From the NCBI GenBank assembly GCA_963573315.1, contig OY752143.1, forward strand, positions 2,604,001 through 2,668,000: DNA of 64,000 nt, read 5' to 3'. The notes under the pieces were generated by a model. That model had not been told where the DNA came from, searched no databases, and saw only the letters and a program-made list of their open reading frames with translations. Of the stretch, positions 39,186 to 49,812 are shown one piece after another. Position 1 is the first letter of the stretch. The number at the start of each line of letters is the position of its first letter. Source of the stretch: Entomortierella parvispora (taxonomy: Eukaryota > Mortierellomycota > Mortierellomycetes > Mortierellales > Mortierellaceae). The position numbers and the translations under genes were made by a program.

Positions 39186-40116
39186 CTGATAGTCAAAGAA
39201 GTAAAGAGAAATACAATTAAGCAATTTCGATTGAAGGAGTGGGGCAAGTCTTCTCTTTTTATAGGGCACAAATGATCTCCGCAATAGTGCAGTGACAGTA
39301 CAATAACGTGTTGTGTATCACCAGAATGTTTACGAGGTTCACTGGACGATGGTTGGTTCGTGGGAAGGGGCTGGCTCACGCCAAGCCAAGCCATGATGAA
39401 CGGGGACATTTTGTAGCAACTGAGAGCGCCACAAATAATTAAAATCTGCCAAGACTTGGGTGGGCGAGGGCAAGACTCACGGGCGCAACTGGGTACATCT
39501 AGGATGTTATGTGAACCAAGGATAGTTACTATCTTTTGGTCGTGGCTGCCTCGCCTCATCCAACAGCGATCGCGTTCATTCCGCGGGCTCAGTATGCATA
39601 GGCTGGGTGGACACCCTGTGCTACGACAATGTCTGTTGGAAACAGCTGTCGCCGCCCTGCATCAAGCCATGCTGCCGTTGTCAGAATACCCAACTGGGAG
39701 CCTAGACGTGTTAATTCCAGGCTTCTCACCAGAGCTGCATGTTTGACGGAAGATGTAGGCTGGGGTCACACATCATCAAAAAAACGCCACCAACACAGTC
39801 GAATCGTCGTCGCGCTGAGTGAGACAAGCGAGGACTGTGCCTGCACGTCCTCGCTTGTCGATGGCATGAGTTGTTGTCGTCAGCAAGACATCAAGAGCGG
39901 CTTTTCTTGGTGCATGGTGCTTCTCTCACCAGCAGAAGAAGGATTTTCTTGCAATCGGGTCAACAGGGGTGTTACACAAAGCGAACTTGGGCCGGAAGAC
40001 AGTAAAGGAGCCGAAATCTCCGAAATCTCGCTCCGTTCCATGTCCATCACTCCCTCATTTTTCCATCTCCACTCCATTTTAACCGTCATTCCTTTTCACA
40101 CCCTCTTCAAGGACGA
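39186..40116. promoter_or_regulatory. Divergent promoter region, MFS copy B / GMC oxidoreductase 1
   Basis: 931 bp between two start codons on opposite strands. Contains a strong inverted repeat (39823-39859, listed separately) and a tandem CCGAAATCT pair at about 40011-40028. No coding sequence recognised. Confidence 0.55.
39823..39859. repeat. 37-nt near-perfect palindrome
   Basis: A 13-bp perfect stem, GACAAGCGAGGAC with its reverse complement, encloses an inner 4-bp stem GTGC/GCAC, one bulged T and a 2-nt loop. It lies 257 bp upstream of the GMC start. Confidence 0.85.
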
Positions 40117-42407
40117 ATGCCTCTTCTGAATAAAACAACGGTGGGTGTTGCTGCGCTAACAGCAGGCGCGGCTGCTTATATTAACAAGAAACTGGACGAG
40201 GAGCCTCTCCGCGGACCGTGGGATCCGAGTAAGGATGCCAACGTCAGCTACGACTATGTTATCCTCGGTGGCGGTACGGCTGGCTGCGTCCTTGCCTCTC
40301 GACTGGCTGAGGATCCCAAGGTCAGCATCTTGGTCCTTGAAGCCGGCTATTGTAAGTCTCTACTACCATATCTCTCCGCAGTCTAGGAAGGGTGCAGGGT
40401 ATTAACCTTGATTGTTTTGTTGTTTTGTGGAGTAATAGCGGACAATATTTCTGCTAGTATGACGCCGGCTCTCTCCAGTCAACTTTGGGGTTCGGACAAG
40501 GACTGGAATCTGACCACAGTTCCCCAAGTCCACGCTATGGGTCGAGTTATGGACCAGCCCAGAGGCAAGATTCTTGTAGGTGGATAAGAGTTGTGCATTG
40601 CTATTGCCAAGGTTAGCTCAGGTTTTGGCTGTCTTACTCACATGCATTACACGGCTTATTTTGTGCCTTACAGGGAGGATCGAGGTATGTTGACGCTTTG
40701 TGAACAAAGAGATAATATCAGAACTAGCGCAATAAGGGCGTCTTTCTAATCATCTCTTTCCCGATGCTCAGCTCCATCAACGCCATGATGTACCATCGTG
40801 GAGCGGCCTCCGATTTTGACGAATGGGAGCTCCTTGGAAACCCTGGCTGGGGTTACAAGGACTGCCTCCGCTACTTCAAAAAGTCTGAAGGACTGAACGA
40901 TCCTCGTCTGCCTGTTGGTCACCCCAGAGGGCCTTTGACCAAGCGTATCCGAAAGCCTCAATACGAAGAATTTGAACCCGAGTTTCATTCAGAATTTGGT
41001 CCGTGGCAGATCACTTACCACCACTTGTTCGAAACCTCTGAAGGATTCATTCGTGCCAGCATGGCCGAAGGCATACCTTTTAACAAGGACTTTAATGGCT
41101 CTACTACCCTTGGAACCAACCGCGTTCAAACCTTTATCCAGCGAGATGCCATTCGCAGCAGTGCTGCTCGCGCCTACCTTGGTAAAGGTCAGTTCTTGAG
41201 GGAGGATGGAAATCCCCGGGACGACCGTGGACGCGTCAGGATTGTCTATGGGGCCAATATAGTCCGTATTCTGGTGCAGATGCGAAGAGGCGTCAGGGTC
41301 GCTGTAGGCGCCGAGTTCTTGGATTCAAACCGAGGTGAGTGCAAATATACAAGGAATTTTTCGCATCGTAACAATTCCCTCTTTACTCAACCGGAACATT
41401 TTTTTTTCAAATGCTTTGCTTTGTTGATAGAAATACACACCGTCACTGCCGTGAAAGAAGTCCTTCTCTGTGCTGGGGCTTTTGGTTCCCCCCATATTCT
41501 TTTGGCCTCTGGAATTGGACCTTCTCCTCACAAATCGATCCCTCACATCCACACGCTCGCGGGAGTAGGCCGTAACCTCCAGGATCATTTGGGAGTTCCT
41601 CTTAACTTTTTGGCTTCCCCCAACAGCCACACGATCTCTCGAAGGCTTAGTCGAATCCCTGGTATTCTCTATGACTACAATGTGAACGGCGCTGGAGCAC
41701 TCACTACTCAGGGAGCCGAAGCGGTTATTTTTGTGCGATTGGAGCAGATGGCGCCGGAATTTGTGGCTCGCGAAAAGGCCAATGGCACTTGGCAAGATCG
41801 ATCCAGTGGGCCAGATGCGCCCCATCTTGAGGTCCTGTTCGTACCTGCATTCGTCCGCCACCATACTAGAGTCAAGGCGCCTGATACTCAAAACTATTAC
41901 TCTTTGATCGGACTACTCCTGAACCCTGTCTCCGAGGGCACGGTGACGATCTCGGAGGAGGTGAAGGATGGCCGATTGGAAACTTTGATTGACCCTAACT
42001 ACTTTTCGGACGACTTTGATACCCGTGTGATGGTCGAATGTGTGCGTTTTATGAGGAAAATTGGTGAGAGGATGCGTTTGGATCCCACCTGTGGAGGCGT
42101 GGAGGTCTTCCCCGGAACAGACAAGGTTCCCTCATATGATGACGCCAAGCTTCAAGACTACGTCAAGAGGGAGAGCTCCGTCTACTACCATCCGACATCG
42201 ACTTGCAGGATGGGTCCGGCTTCGGACCCTCTGGCGGTTGTGGACACGCGATTGAACGTTTATGGCATCGATCGCCTCCGCGTTGTGGATGCCAGCATCG
42301 CGCCCAAGCTTCCTGCAGCCCATACCTGTGCAATGTCAGTTATGATTGGAGAAAAGGCGGCAGATATGATCAAGGAAGACTGGAAAGAGATTTCTGCCAA
42401 GCTCTAA
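40117..42407 (+). CDS. GMC-family FAD oxidoreductase 1
   Basis: Flavoprotein alcohol/choline dehydrogenase-like enzyme. Exons 40117-40351, 40439-40575, 40674-40684 (11 nt), 40772-41334 and 41431-42407 give 640 residues. A short hydrophobic N-terminus ([14 protein letters not shown]) may be a membrane anchor. The FAD dinucleotide motif [15 protein letters not shown] starts at 51 and LVLEAG ends the second strand. GMC signature 1 is [18 protein letters not shown], with the 11-nt exon inside it. Signature 2 is [16 protein letters not shown]. Candidate catalytic His569 ([11 protein letters not shown]) and His613 (AAHTCAMS). Substrate is not predictable. AATAAA follows 60 bp after the stop. Confidence 0.92.
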
Positions 42408-42466
42408 GGGGCGCATCTGCTATTGCTGCCTCCTGTTGACCAAATCAAAACTGACAGAACCAAACG

Positions 42467-42472
42467 AATAAA
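42467..42472 (+). terminator. Poly(A) signal AATAAA of GMC 1
   Basis: AATAAA 60 bp after the TAA, in a short convergent gap with the phosphate transporter. Confidence 0.6.
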
Positions 42473-42599
42473 AAGAACAAAATCAATTTTTTTTTTTGGA
42501 TGCTGGGAACAATGTCTGTAATGCAAGTATCTGATATAAAAGTACAAGAGGGGTGAAGTTTTAGGTATATGGGAGTGGTTGTGTCTGAAATTCCCTCGT

Positions 42600-44162
42600 T
42601 TACATCTTGTGGGGAGAGTTGATGATCAAGGCAAAGAGAAGACCCGAGACAGTTCCGGCAGCGGGCAAGGTAAAGATCCAGGAGGAGGCAATCATGCCCA
42701 AGATCTTCCAATTGATGGACTTGACACCGCCACCACTGCAAAGACCGACGGATGTTGTGGCACCGGTGATACAATGAGTGGTCGAAACAGGCAAACCAAG
42801 CTTGGAGCAAGTCAAGACTGTCAAGGAGGTACCGAGCGAGAGCGAGAAACCTCTGCTGGGGGAGACGTAGCAGATGTTGTTTCCGAGCGTGGCCATGACC
42901 TTGTAACCGTAGGTCAAGAGACCGATATCAATGGCGATGCCTCCATAAGCCAGGATCCAAACGGGAACAGGGGCCTTGCCAGAGAGATCAACCGCAGCGT
43001 GCTTCCAGACGTAGTAGATGGTGGTCAAGGGTCCAATAGCGTTGGCGACATCGTTCGATCCGTGAGCAAAAGAGGCGAAACAAGCGGTGAGGACCTGTAA
43101 GGTGCAAAAGAGCTGCTCGGTCTTGGAGTCGTAGCGGGTTGATTTGTCGTGGATGCTCTCGACAGCCTCTGTGTTCTTTGTGATGTCCTGGTTCAGTCCA
43201 GCAAAAGCCTTGTTCTTCAACTTCTGGAACATGGTCAAGGGTTTTTCGGGAGTGTCGTCCAAGGCAGCCAAGCCGCTATTGACAGAGCCGTCAGCGTTCT
43301 CGATACCACTGTCGGCCATCTTGCCGTTCTTCTCGCAAGCGACCTCCTCGAGGTCTTCGGCATCTTTGGAACGGGTAGAGACAGCACGGACGTAGAAAGA
43401 ATGGTACCACTTGAGAGGCTCCTCGTCCTCGAGTTTGCGACGGAGGTAGACCTTGAGGAAGAAGTTGCACCAGAGAAAGACGACGGCTGCGATGCCGAAC
43501 GAGATACCGATGATAGCTCCGAGAGGCAACTTGGACAGGCTCAGACCGGGAGAGCCCTTAAAGATGATGTAAAAGACGTTGATGAAGATGGTGACGGCAA
43601 AGTAATAGGGGATGGCGGTCAATCCACGCTTGAGAGAGTTCTTGTGCTTCAGGATGAAGTAGCGAGTGATAGTGAAGATGAAGGCGGTGACCAAACCGGC
43701 AGCCAAGGGGGAAATGATCCAGGACAGAACAATCTTGCCCACCTCGGCCCATTGAACAGCGGCCAAACCAAATCTAGCGATACCAGCGCCGGTGATGGCA
43801 CCAACGATCGAATGGGTGGTTGAGACTGGGAGACCACGGGAAGAGGCAAAGAGAACCCAAGTAGAAGAGCCGACCAAGGAACATACCATGGCCAACATCA
43901 GGAGCTCGGGTTGTTCTGCAAAGAGCTTGACGTCGATCAAACCGCCTTTGATGGTGTCGGCGGTCGAAGAACCCATGAGAAAGGCACCCAAGAACTCGCA
44001 GACCGAGGCAATCAGGACAGCCTGTTTCAAGTTCAAGGCACCAGAGCCGACAGCGGCGCCGAAACTGTTACTGACATCGTTGGCTCCGATACCGAACGAG
44101 TCCAAGAAGGCGAAGATCATGCCAAGGGCAAAAAGAAACGTGTAATCACCGACGATCATCAT
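42600..44162 (-). CDS. PHO89: PiT/PHO89-type Na+/phosphate symporter
   Basis: Plasma-membrane inorganic phosphate uptake protein of the PHO4/PiT (SLC20) family. A single uninterrupted exon encodes 520 residues. Both inverted PiT half-repeats are present: N-terminal GANDVSNSFGAAVGSG and STTHSIVGAITGAG, C-terminal GSNDVANAIGPL and STTHCITGATTSVGLC. A long charged cytoplasmic loop sits in the middle (KDAEDLEEVACEKNG and onward). The start MMIVGDYTF leads directly into helix 1. A TATA box lies about 100 bp upstream. The lack of introns contrasts with nearly every neighbour. Confidence 0.95.
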   Translation of the reverse strand: MMIVGDYTFLFALGMIFAFLDSFGIGANDVSNSFGAAVGSGALNLKQAVLIASVCEFLGAFLMGSSTADTIKGGLIDVKLFAEQPELLMLAMVCSLVGSSTWVLFASSRGLPVSTTHSIVGAITGAGIARFGLAAVQWAEVGKIVLSWIISPLAAGLVTAFIFTITRYFILKHKNSLKRGLTAIPYYFAVTIFINVFYIIFKGSPGLSLSKLPLGAIIGISFGIAAVVFLWCNFFLKVYLRRKLEDEEPLKWYHSFYVRAVSTRSKDAEDLEEVACEKNGKMADSGIENADGSVNSGLAALDDTPEKPLTMFQKLKNKAFAGLNQDITKNTEAVESIHDKSTRYDSKTEQLFCTLQVLTACFASFAHGSNDVANAIGPLTTIYYVWKHAAVDLSGKAPVPVWILAYGGIAIDIGLLTYGYKVMATLGNNICYVSPSRGFSLSLGTSLTVLTCSKLGLPVSTTHCITGATTSVGLCSGGGVKSINWKILGMIASSWIFTLPAAGTVSGLLFALIINSPHKM

Positions 44163-44262
44163 TGTGAAGGAGATGTTGCGGTGAGTGGTGGGAGAGGGGG
44201 TGAAGAGAGATGAATGAGACGAAGGGTGAAGTTTTTTTTTTCCTCTTTCAAACACCCTGTTG

Positions 44263-44270
44263 TATTTATA
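44263..44270 (-). promoter_or_regulatory. TATA box of PHO89-like gene
   Basis: Reads TATAAATA on the minus strand, about 100 bp upstream of the ATG. Confidence 0.6.
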
Positions 44271-45301
44271 TTGGGATGGGTTCTGGCTTACAGGAGCAAA
44301 ACGACAGAAAGGACTTTTGGATGATCCATAGCTGGCCATCTCCATGCTCCGCAAGACACTCTGGTGAAGCTTCCTTCCAAGGTTCTGTGGCGCTGACTAC
44401 CAAAAAAACCAAGGTAAAAGGTACAAAGACCCGCTAGCCCAGGAACCACGGACCAACACTACTCAAACACCTCACACGATCAATCTACCAGGAACTAAGG
44501 GACGCGAGACATCATGAGCCACGCAGCCAATCAGTTTCAGCGTAACCAACATGCGGATGGTTCGTTGGCGGAGGAGAGTGGAGCCAGCGGACAATTGGGA
44601 GTGATGACGGGGCCTCGGAGGCAGGTCGAGTGCGACTCAGGCCGTGGGTGGGTAGGCGTACGTGATATTAATTTTACGTACAGGCAAGTTTTCTATGGCT
44701 TGAAACCATTTGGAATTCCTGTCATTCTGCACCGTCTCTGACCAGCGTCTTTTCACTTTTGCCACTCTCAAGAGTGAACGAGAGCGAGCCCACATGGGCC
44801 TCATTCTTGATGCTCGTTCGGTGGGGCCTTTTGCTTGTTTTTAGATGCAGGCAAAATAAAACGGCACTTTTTGCCCTTCATGAAGACATCACACGAGTGA
44901 ATATGTTTGGACGGACAATCAGATCCGGTAGAGACAGAGAGAGACATGTCCTACCTTACCACTATAGATAAGCCATCTTGGTCGCGTGAGATCTGTGAGT
45001 ATTCAACAAAGAAAAGTCCAGCTGGCACAAGGATGAACCGGATGCCTTCCCCGATCTTTGCCGTTTGTCTTGGAACATTTTTGACACGAAAATTCTTTCT
45101 CGAGTCTTGCATGAGAAAAAAATCTGCAGACCTCGGTAACAAAGCCCCAGTCGTTCGGTATTATTGGCCAAGGTCATATCTAACCATGCAGACCGTGTTG
45201 TTTGCTTGCTATTCTTGCACTCAGACATTTCGTGTTGTTTATTGGATTTGCATATCGATTGCAAGGGCTGTTACGCGACTGGGGGGTACTCTGTCCATCC
45301 C

Positions 45302-45307
45302 TATAAA
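45302..45307 (+). promoter_or_regulatory. TATA box of secreted-protein gene
   Basis: TATAAA 60 bp upstream of the ATG at 45367. Confidence 0.6.
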
Positions 45308-45366
45308 TCGTTGATCTTTCTTCGCTGCCAAAGAAAGAGAAAAAAAAAGCGCCACACTGCCTTACC

Positions 45367-46140
45367 ATGAAGTTTTCATTCATACTTTCTGTCACCGCCG
45401 TGATGGCCATGGCCGCGGCTCAATCCGCGGATATCACCGCTGAACCATCGCTCGATGTCAATTACGCTGACCCCACTGTTGATGACTCGATCTCAAGCTC
45501 CATTAGCTTTGACTACAGCGATGTCATCGACCATCCCTTCAACGAAATGCCTGGCGATGAGGACCTTGACAATGTGGACGAGAACCTTGACAACGAAATG
45601 AACGATGGTACCGACTTTGACAGGAAGCAGGGATACAAAAAATCTCAATTCATAGCCTCGCCCTCCCATGGGTATAAAGGCCACAAACAACTAAGAAAGA
45701 ACACCAGAGGTTGCTACCGTCTGGACAGTGGTGCAGTCGGTAGCCTTGAAGGCAGTTCCAAGGCCCGATACAATGACGATCGTTGCTGGGGCAAATCTCT
45801 CTTCGGCTCCAGTTCAGCCCCGGTAAAGAGAATAAATCCTATCATCTACCCTCGCTCCTTGTATGAGAGCGAGGAAGGGTATAGAACTCTCAGGCGCTCT
45901 AATCATTCCCACAATGGACTGGTTGCTTGGTCTAGACCAAAGTTCCATGGTCATAAGCAGCGCGTTCATGGTATGGGATGTCACGATATGGATGGAAGCG
46001 ATGTCAACTCGTTTCAAGGACGCTACAAGTACAAGTTCTATGCCGACCGCCACTGCTATGGCCGCAAGGTCTTGGAAACCAAGGGCGACAAGAGCAGCAT
46101 CCGCAAGATCAATCCTCGCTCGGTTTACATTTACAAGTAG
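45367..46140 (+). CDS. Secreted protein with duplicated two-cysteine module
   Basis: Single exon, 257 residues. A clear signal peptide (MKFSFILSVTAVMAMAAAQS) is followed by an acidic region rich in D/E/N (about 25-85). Two homologous modules follow. Module 1 (about 101-166) reads GHKQ, then C116, SGAVGSLEG, ARYNDDRCWGK with C140, and KRINPIIYPRSLY. Module 2 (about 191-257) reads GHKQ, C205, GSDVNSFQG, KFYADRHCYGR with C230, and RKINPRSVYIY. Each module has exactly two cysteines, suggesting one disulfide each. The Y/F-x-D-x-x-C-x-G pattern recalls beta/gamma-crystallin-type Greek keys with Cys for Phe, but this is speculative. No known family assigned. Confidence 0.8.
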   Translation: MKFSFILSVTAVMAMAAAQSADITAEPSLDVNYADPTVDDSISSSISFDYSDVIDHPFNEMPGDEDLDNVDENLDNEMNDGTDFDRKQGYKKSQFIASPSHGYKGHKQLRKNTRGCYRLDSGAVGSLEGSSKARYNDDRCWGKSLFGSSSAPVKRINPIIYPRSLYESEEGYRTLRRSNHSHNGLVAWSRPKFHGHKQRVHGMGCHDMDGSDVNSFQGRYKYKFYADRHCYGRKVLETKGDKSSIRKINPRSVYIYK

Positions 46141-46306
46141 ACGACCATTTCAACTCTTCCTTGATTCTCGCTCTCCCTCGCGTTTTGTGTCGAGCTCATC
46201 CTCATTGTACATTCTTCCCCAAGACAAATATATTTGGAAGAGAACTTGAAATATCGGCGTGAACACTGTTGACCCCGCGTCCAGAAATCAAAAATTTGGT
46301 GGCAAT

Positions 46307-48537
46307 ATGAGATCACGTGCGCCTAAGGCGCTGCCAAGAAGAAAAGAGACATGCATGCAACCAGAACGTCCATCCCCTTTGCCTTCTGTCATTCCATTTA
46401 CCCCCTCGAAAGAACCAGGACTACCAATGCGGGGCGCCAAAGTCGAGAAATGCTTCTCCAGGAAGGAGCTCAATGAAAGGGCTCATGTTGCTGCCGTCGA
46501 TTCCACGCCAATTCGATTTTACATCCGCACTGCTCAACTTCTTTACAGACAGGTCAGTGCTTTGCAAATCTTTTATTCCTTTTGTCTCTAGATCCAGACC
46601 TCCGGTTCCCGCAGAGCGTTGAAAGAATAGGCGAACTGACTTCTTGACTCTTCTCATAGGCTCAGATTTATCGGAACGAAGGCGACTTGCAGACGTCCTA
46701 CATCCTCTACATGAAGTTCTGCAAGTATGCTTCGTTTCTGGCCAACTACTCATTTCCTCGAGATATGAAGCGTGGAAGGGACTCTAAACCGTCATAATAT
46801 GACTTTCTTATTTATTTGTTTCTCTAGTCTTGCCATATCTGAACTTCGAAAACATCCAGAGCACTCTAATCCAACCTACAAAGCAGCCTTGACAGACTTA
46901 CGGAAGGTACATGAACGCGATAGCATCAGATGTAGTGGTTTTTAAAAATCAAGTACCAATACGAGATGTTGATCTGGACACCTTGTTCTTTAAATTAGAC
47001 GGCGATGATTGCTTTGGACGAGATTGAGATTCTGAAACCCATCCTGGATCGCAAATACGAAGAATACCAGGAATATATCCGTCTACGAAATGAACAAATG
47101 ATGCAGGAAGCCCTGGAGGCCCAGCTGATTCATGACAGTCAACGGCAGATTGAACTGGAAAGGATGAGGAAGGAGCAGCAAGATGCTCTCTGGGCGCATA
47201 ACACGCCAAGTCAAGACTGGACCGTTCAAAAGGCACTCGAAGGTGTTGCAGGAGTCAACTCGACGCAGCATTCACATCATCGTCAGCATCAGAATCAACA
47301 CCAACATCATCACGGGGTGCAAGAGGTAATGTGGACTGGGCTGGAACCCGCAACTGAGTATGGGTGGTGCTGACTTGAAGTCATGAAATCCGAATATTAT
47401 AGATCCAATACCCAGAACACCATCGCCAACCCCACCAGCCAACCCTTATTCGTCAGCCAAGCCTTCCGCCGACGCCAACAGGCCCTGCGCCTGCTGTTCC
47501 TAGGAAGACTCCGATTCCAGGAAATGTCCCAAAGCTCCCGCCGAAGATTAGAGTCGAGGAAGACATTCATGGTGAGATGGGCTACATTCAGTTATACCAG
47601 CGTCCCTTGCTGTGACTCACATCTTCATCCATTTATTGTAGAATTCTCTGAGGGTTTGAGAACAATGATTGTTCCCATTAGATTACTTGATCGGTTCTTG
47701 AATATCGTTCGCCCCAATACGCTTAAGAAACTGGAGACCTGTGGAATCTTGGCAGGCGTTCTGGTAAACATCCGTCCAAAGCGAAGCCAGACCTTGCACA
47801 AGGAAAACAGCTCACTAATCATCGCTCTTCATTCTCCTATTGCCACGTAGTCTCGAAACAAGTTGACGGTCACCACACTCATTATCCCCAAGCAGACAGC
47901 CACTTCTGACACCTGTTCGACGACAAATGAAGACGAACTATTTGAATTCCAAATGGAAAGGGATCTGATGACGCTTGGATGGATTCATGTAAGCCAGATA
48001 TCCATCGACAGGACCATGATGTATGATGTGGGCTTTCTTGATGTAACTCCTTCAGTCGATCTTACATGTCAATTTTTCATTTGTAGACACACCCAACTCA
48101 AACATGTTTTATGAGCTCCGTGGATCTCCATACACACTGCTCCTACCAGTTGATGCTCCCAGAAGCTATCGCAATCGTGTGTGCGCCTAGCCACGAAAAA
48201 GAGTAAGGAGGACCTTTGGCAATTCATTTCTACGTGACGTTTGTCTGCATGCTTGCTAATGACAGCCACGTGCACCTTCTAGTTATGGAGTATTTAGGTT
48301 GACGGATCCACCCGGACTTCAGGTGATCACCAATTGTCGCCAAAAGCCCCTGTTTCATCAACATCCTGGCGAAGATGACATCTACACTGTAAGTTTTGAT
48401 ATAATTCCCACGTCCCATAATAATCATAATACTAAAACCTCTCGGATCAAATTAATATATAGGATGCTTGCGATCGTGGACATGTCGAATTGGTGGATAT
48501 GGATCTAGATATTGTAGATATGCGAAACAAGAAATAG
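46307..48537 (+). CDS. STAMBP: AMSH-type JAMM deubiquitinase (STAMBP/Sst2)
   Basis: Zinc metalloprotease expected to cleave Lys63-linked ubiquitin at endosomes. Exons 46307-46552, 46660-46724, 46828-46906, 46999-47325, 47403-47571, 47642-47763, 47851-47988, 48087-48202, 48283-48388 and 48463-48537 give 480 residues. The N-terminal USP8-dimerisation/MIT-like helical domain runs through [21 protein letters not shown] long coiled coil ([20 protein letters not shown]) and an H/Q- then P-rich linker follow. The MPN+ domain has Glu327 (ETCGILAG) and the JAMM motif His382-x-His384, then Asp395 in [12 protein letters not shown]. The start is uncertain: the first in-frame ATG was used. Confidence 0.92.
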
Positions 48538-48691
48538 CGACGATAAAGCTCTGTGAGTATTATTATCCCCAAAGAAACAGGGCTGTCCCTGAATTTGTGG
48601 TGATTTATCATTTATGAGGCGCTAGTGCGTGGAGAAGTTCAGAGGGAGCTTTACTATTACGAGGGGAGTCGGGTAGATCCTTGATCCTCAA

Positions 48692-49243
48692 TTACTCCAA
48701 GTCCTGCTGCACGTCACTGTGCCCCTCTTTTTGTTCGTCTGTTTGCTCGTTCTGCTGGTTTCTATACGAAACAACGCCTTCATGATTCAGGATCGAATGT
48801 ACTGTGATGACAAGCTGATTGCCTTGCTCAAAATCATTCTGGATGTCGACTCCTAGAGACCCCTGTGGGAGCAGAACCCTCTCGTTAACTTTGTCGTTGT
48901 CATCAGCGAGTGGCAATAGCTTTAGGTAGGTAGTGTTGTTGCTATTACGAATAAAGCCTAAGAGGATGTATTCTGCCTTGTGAATGGCTCTGGGGACTTG
49001 AGCCGGATGGGCACCCCGATGCCAGGAACGGAGCATCTCGTCAACTTTTTTGCCAGTGACGAGATCGATGGCAACAAAGTAGATCTTTGGGTGGCCGACC
49101 TTGCCTGTTTTTGACCAGCAGACATCGAGGACTCGAGCGGGCATGCCTTTAATAATGGCATAGTCCCCCTTTCTCAGATTTTTGGATTCTACGGTGTAGG
49201 TCGGGGACAACGGGTCATCGTTATTGACGGCTGGATCCTGCAT
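48692..49243 (-). CDS. Divergent eIF5A-like protein with retained hypusine lysine
   Basis: Single exon, 183 residues. Aligns along its length with eIF5A: NLRKGDYAIIKGMPARVLDV, then SKTGKVGHPK, VAIDLVTGKKVDE, and the C-terminal OB-fold stretch LLPQGSLGVDIQNDFEQGNQ then LVITVHSIL. The usual loop reads SKTGKHGHAK, so Lys48 (the hypusine position) is kept but the next His is Val and the Ala is Pro. The Q/E-rich C-terminal tail is an extension. It is too divergent to be the housekeeping eIF5A and lacks the C-terminal peroxisomal signal of the related Woronin-body protein HEX1 (it ends DLE). Function unknown. The ATG at 49243 was chosen because the frame upstream has no other ATG. Confidence 0.85.
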   Translation of the reverse strand: MQDPAVNNDDPLSPTYTVESKNLRKGDYAIIKGMPARVLDVCWSKTGKVGHPKIYFVAIDLVTGKKVDEMLRSWHRGAHPAQVPRAIHKAEYILLGFIRNSNNTTYLKLLPLADDNDKVNERVLLPQGSLGVDIQNDFEQGNQLVITVHSILNHEGVVSYRNQQNEQTDEQKEGHSDVQQDLE

Positions 49244-49812
49244 GGACGAAGTCGGCAAAGGTGGAAAGTGGTCTGAGATGATGAGGGGATGGTTAACAAA
49301 GGAAGAAGGAAGGAAGAAGGAAGGGTAAGAGAAAGAGGGAGGATGGATTGAGAAAAGGGATGGTGTGCGGGAACTGCGGCAGTGCCCAGCTCGACTAGCG
49401 AAAAGAGATCATGACACCGCGTTGTGCTTGACGACGAACTAGAGCGAAAGATGCAGGCGTAGACATGGCGTGCATGCGCTGGCTGCAAGCGAGCCGAGTG
49501 TGGTGGAGGCCATTGGCTGCAGGCTGCAGGCTGAACTTGCAAGGCAGGTGCAACCCCGCCCCGCCCCTCCCCTCACCCCACACACACGAGAAGGCAGCAG
49601 TGAGTGAGAAAAAAAAAAAGAGCCTCGATCGACCCGTGGGAAGAAAATGAAGGGCAAAAAGGTTCGTTTTTCATCGCCCGCTCAACCCCTCAAGACCTCA
49701 AGACCAATCCTTCCTCCTTTCCCTTTCTCCACTCCTCTCCACTCCTCTCCACGCCTCTTCTCTCTTCATCCCCATCCGCATCCCCATCCCCCATCCCTTT
49801 TGCATCTTCGTA
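49244..49812. promoter_or_regulatory. Divergent promoter region, eIF5A-like / MMSDH
   Basis: 569 bp. Contains two copies of GGCTGCA in tandem around 49514 and a C/T-rich leader before the dehydrogenase. No gene seen. Confidence 0.5.

Larger units (their letters stand above)
44163..45366. promoter_or_regulatory. Divergent promoter region, PHO89 / secreted protein
   Basis: 1.2 kb between divergent starts. TATA boxes sit at both ends (44263-44270 on minus, 45302-45307 on plus). Open frames inside show no family features. I see no gene. Confidence 0.5.

Noticed and set aside
43149-43823. 224-codon plus-strand frame
   Set aside because: Antisense shadow of the PHO89-like gene; D/G/V-rich artefact.
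44514-44741. 75-codon plus-strand frame in the PHO89/secreted-protein gap
   Set aside because: No conserved features and no poly(A) signal or TATA at suitable distance.
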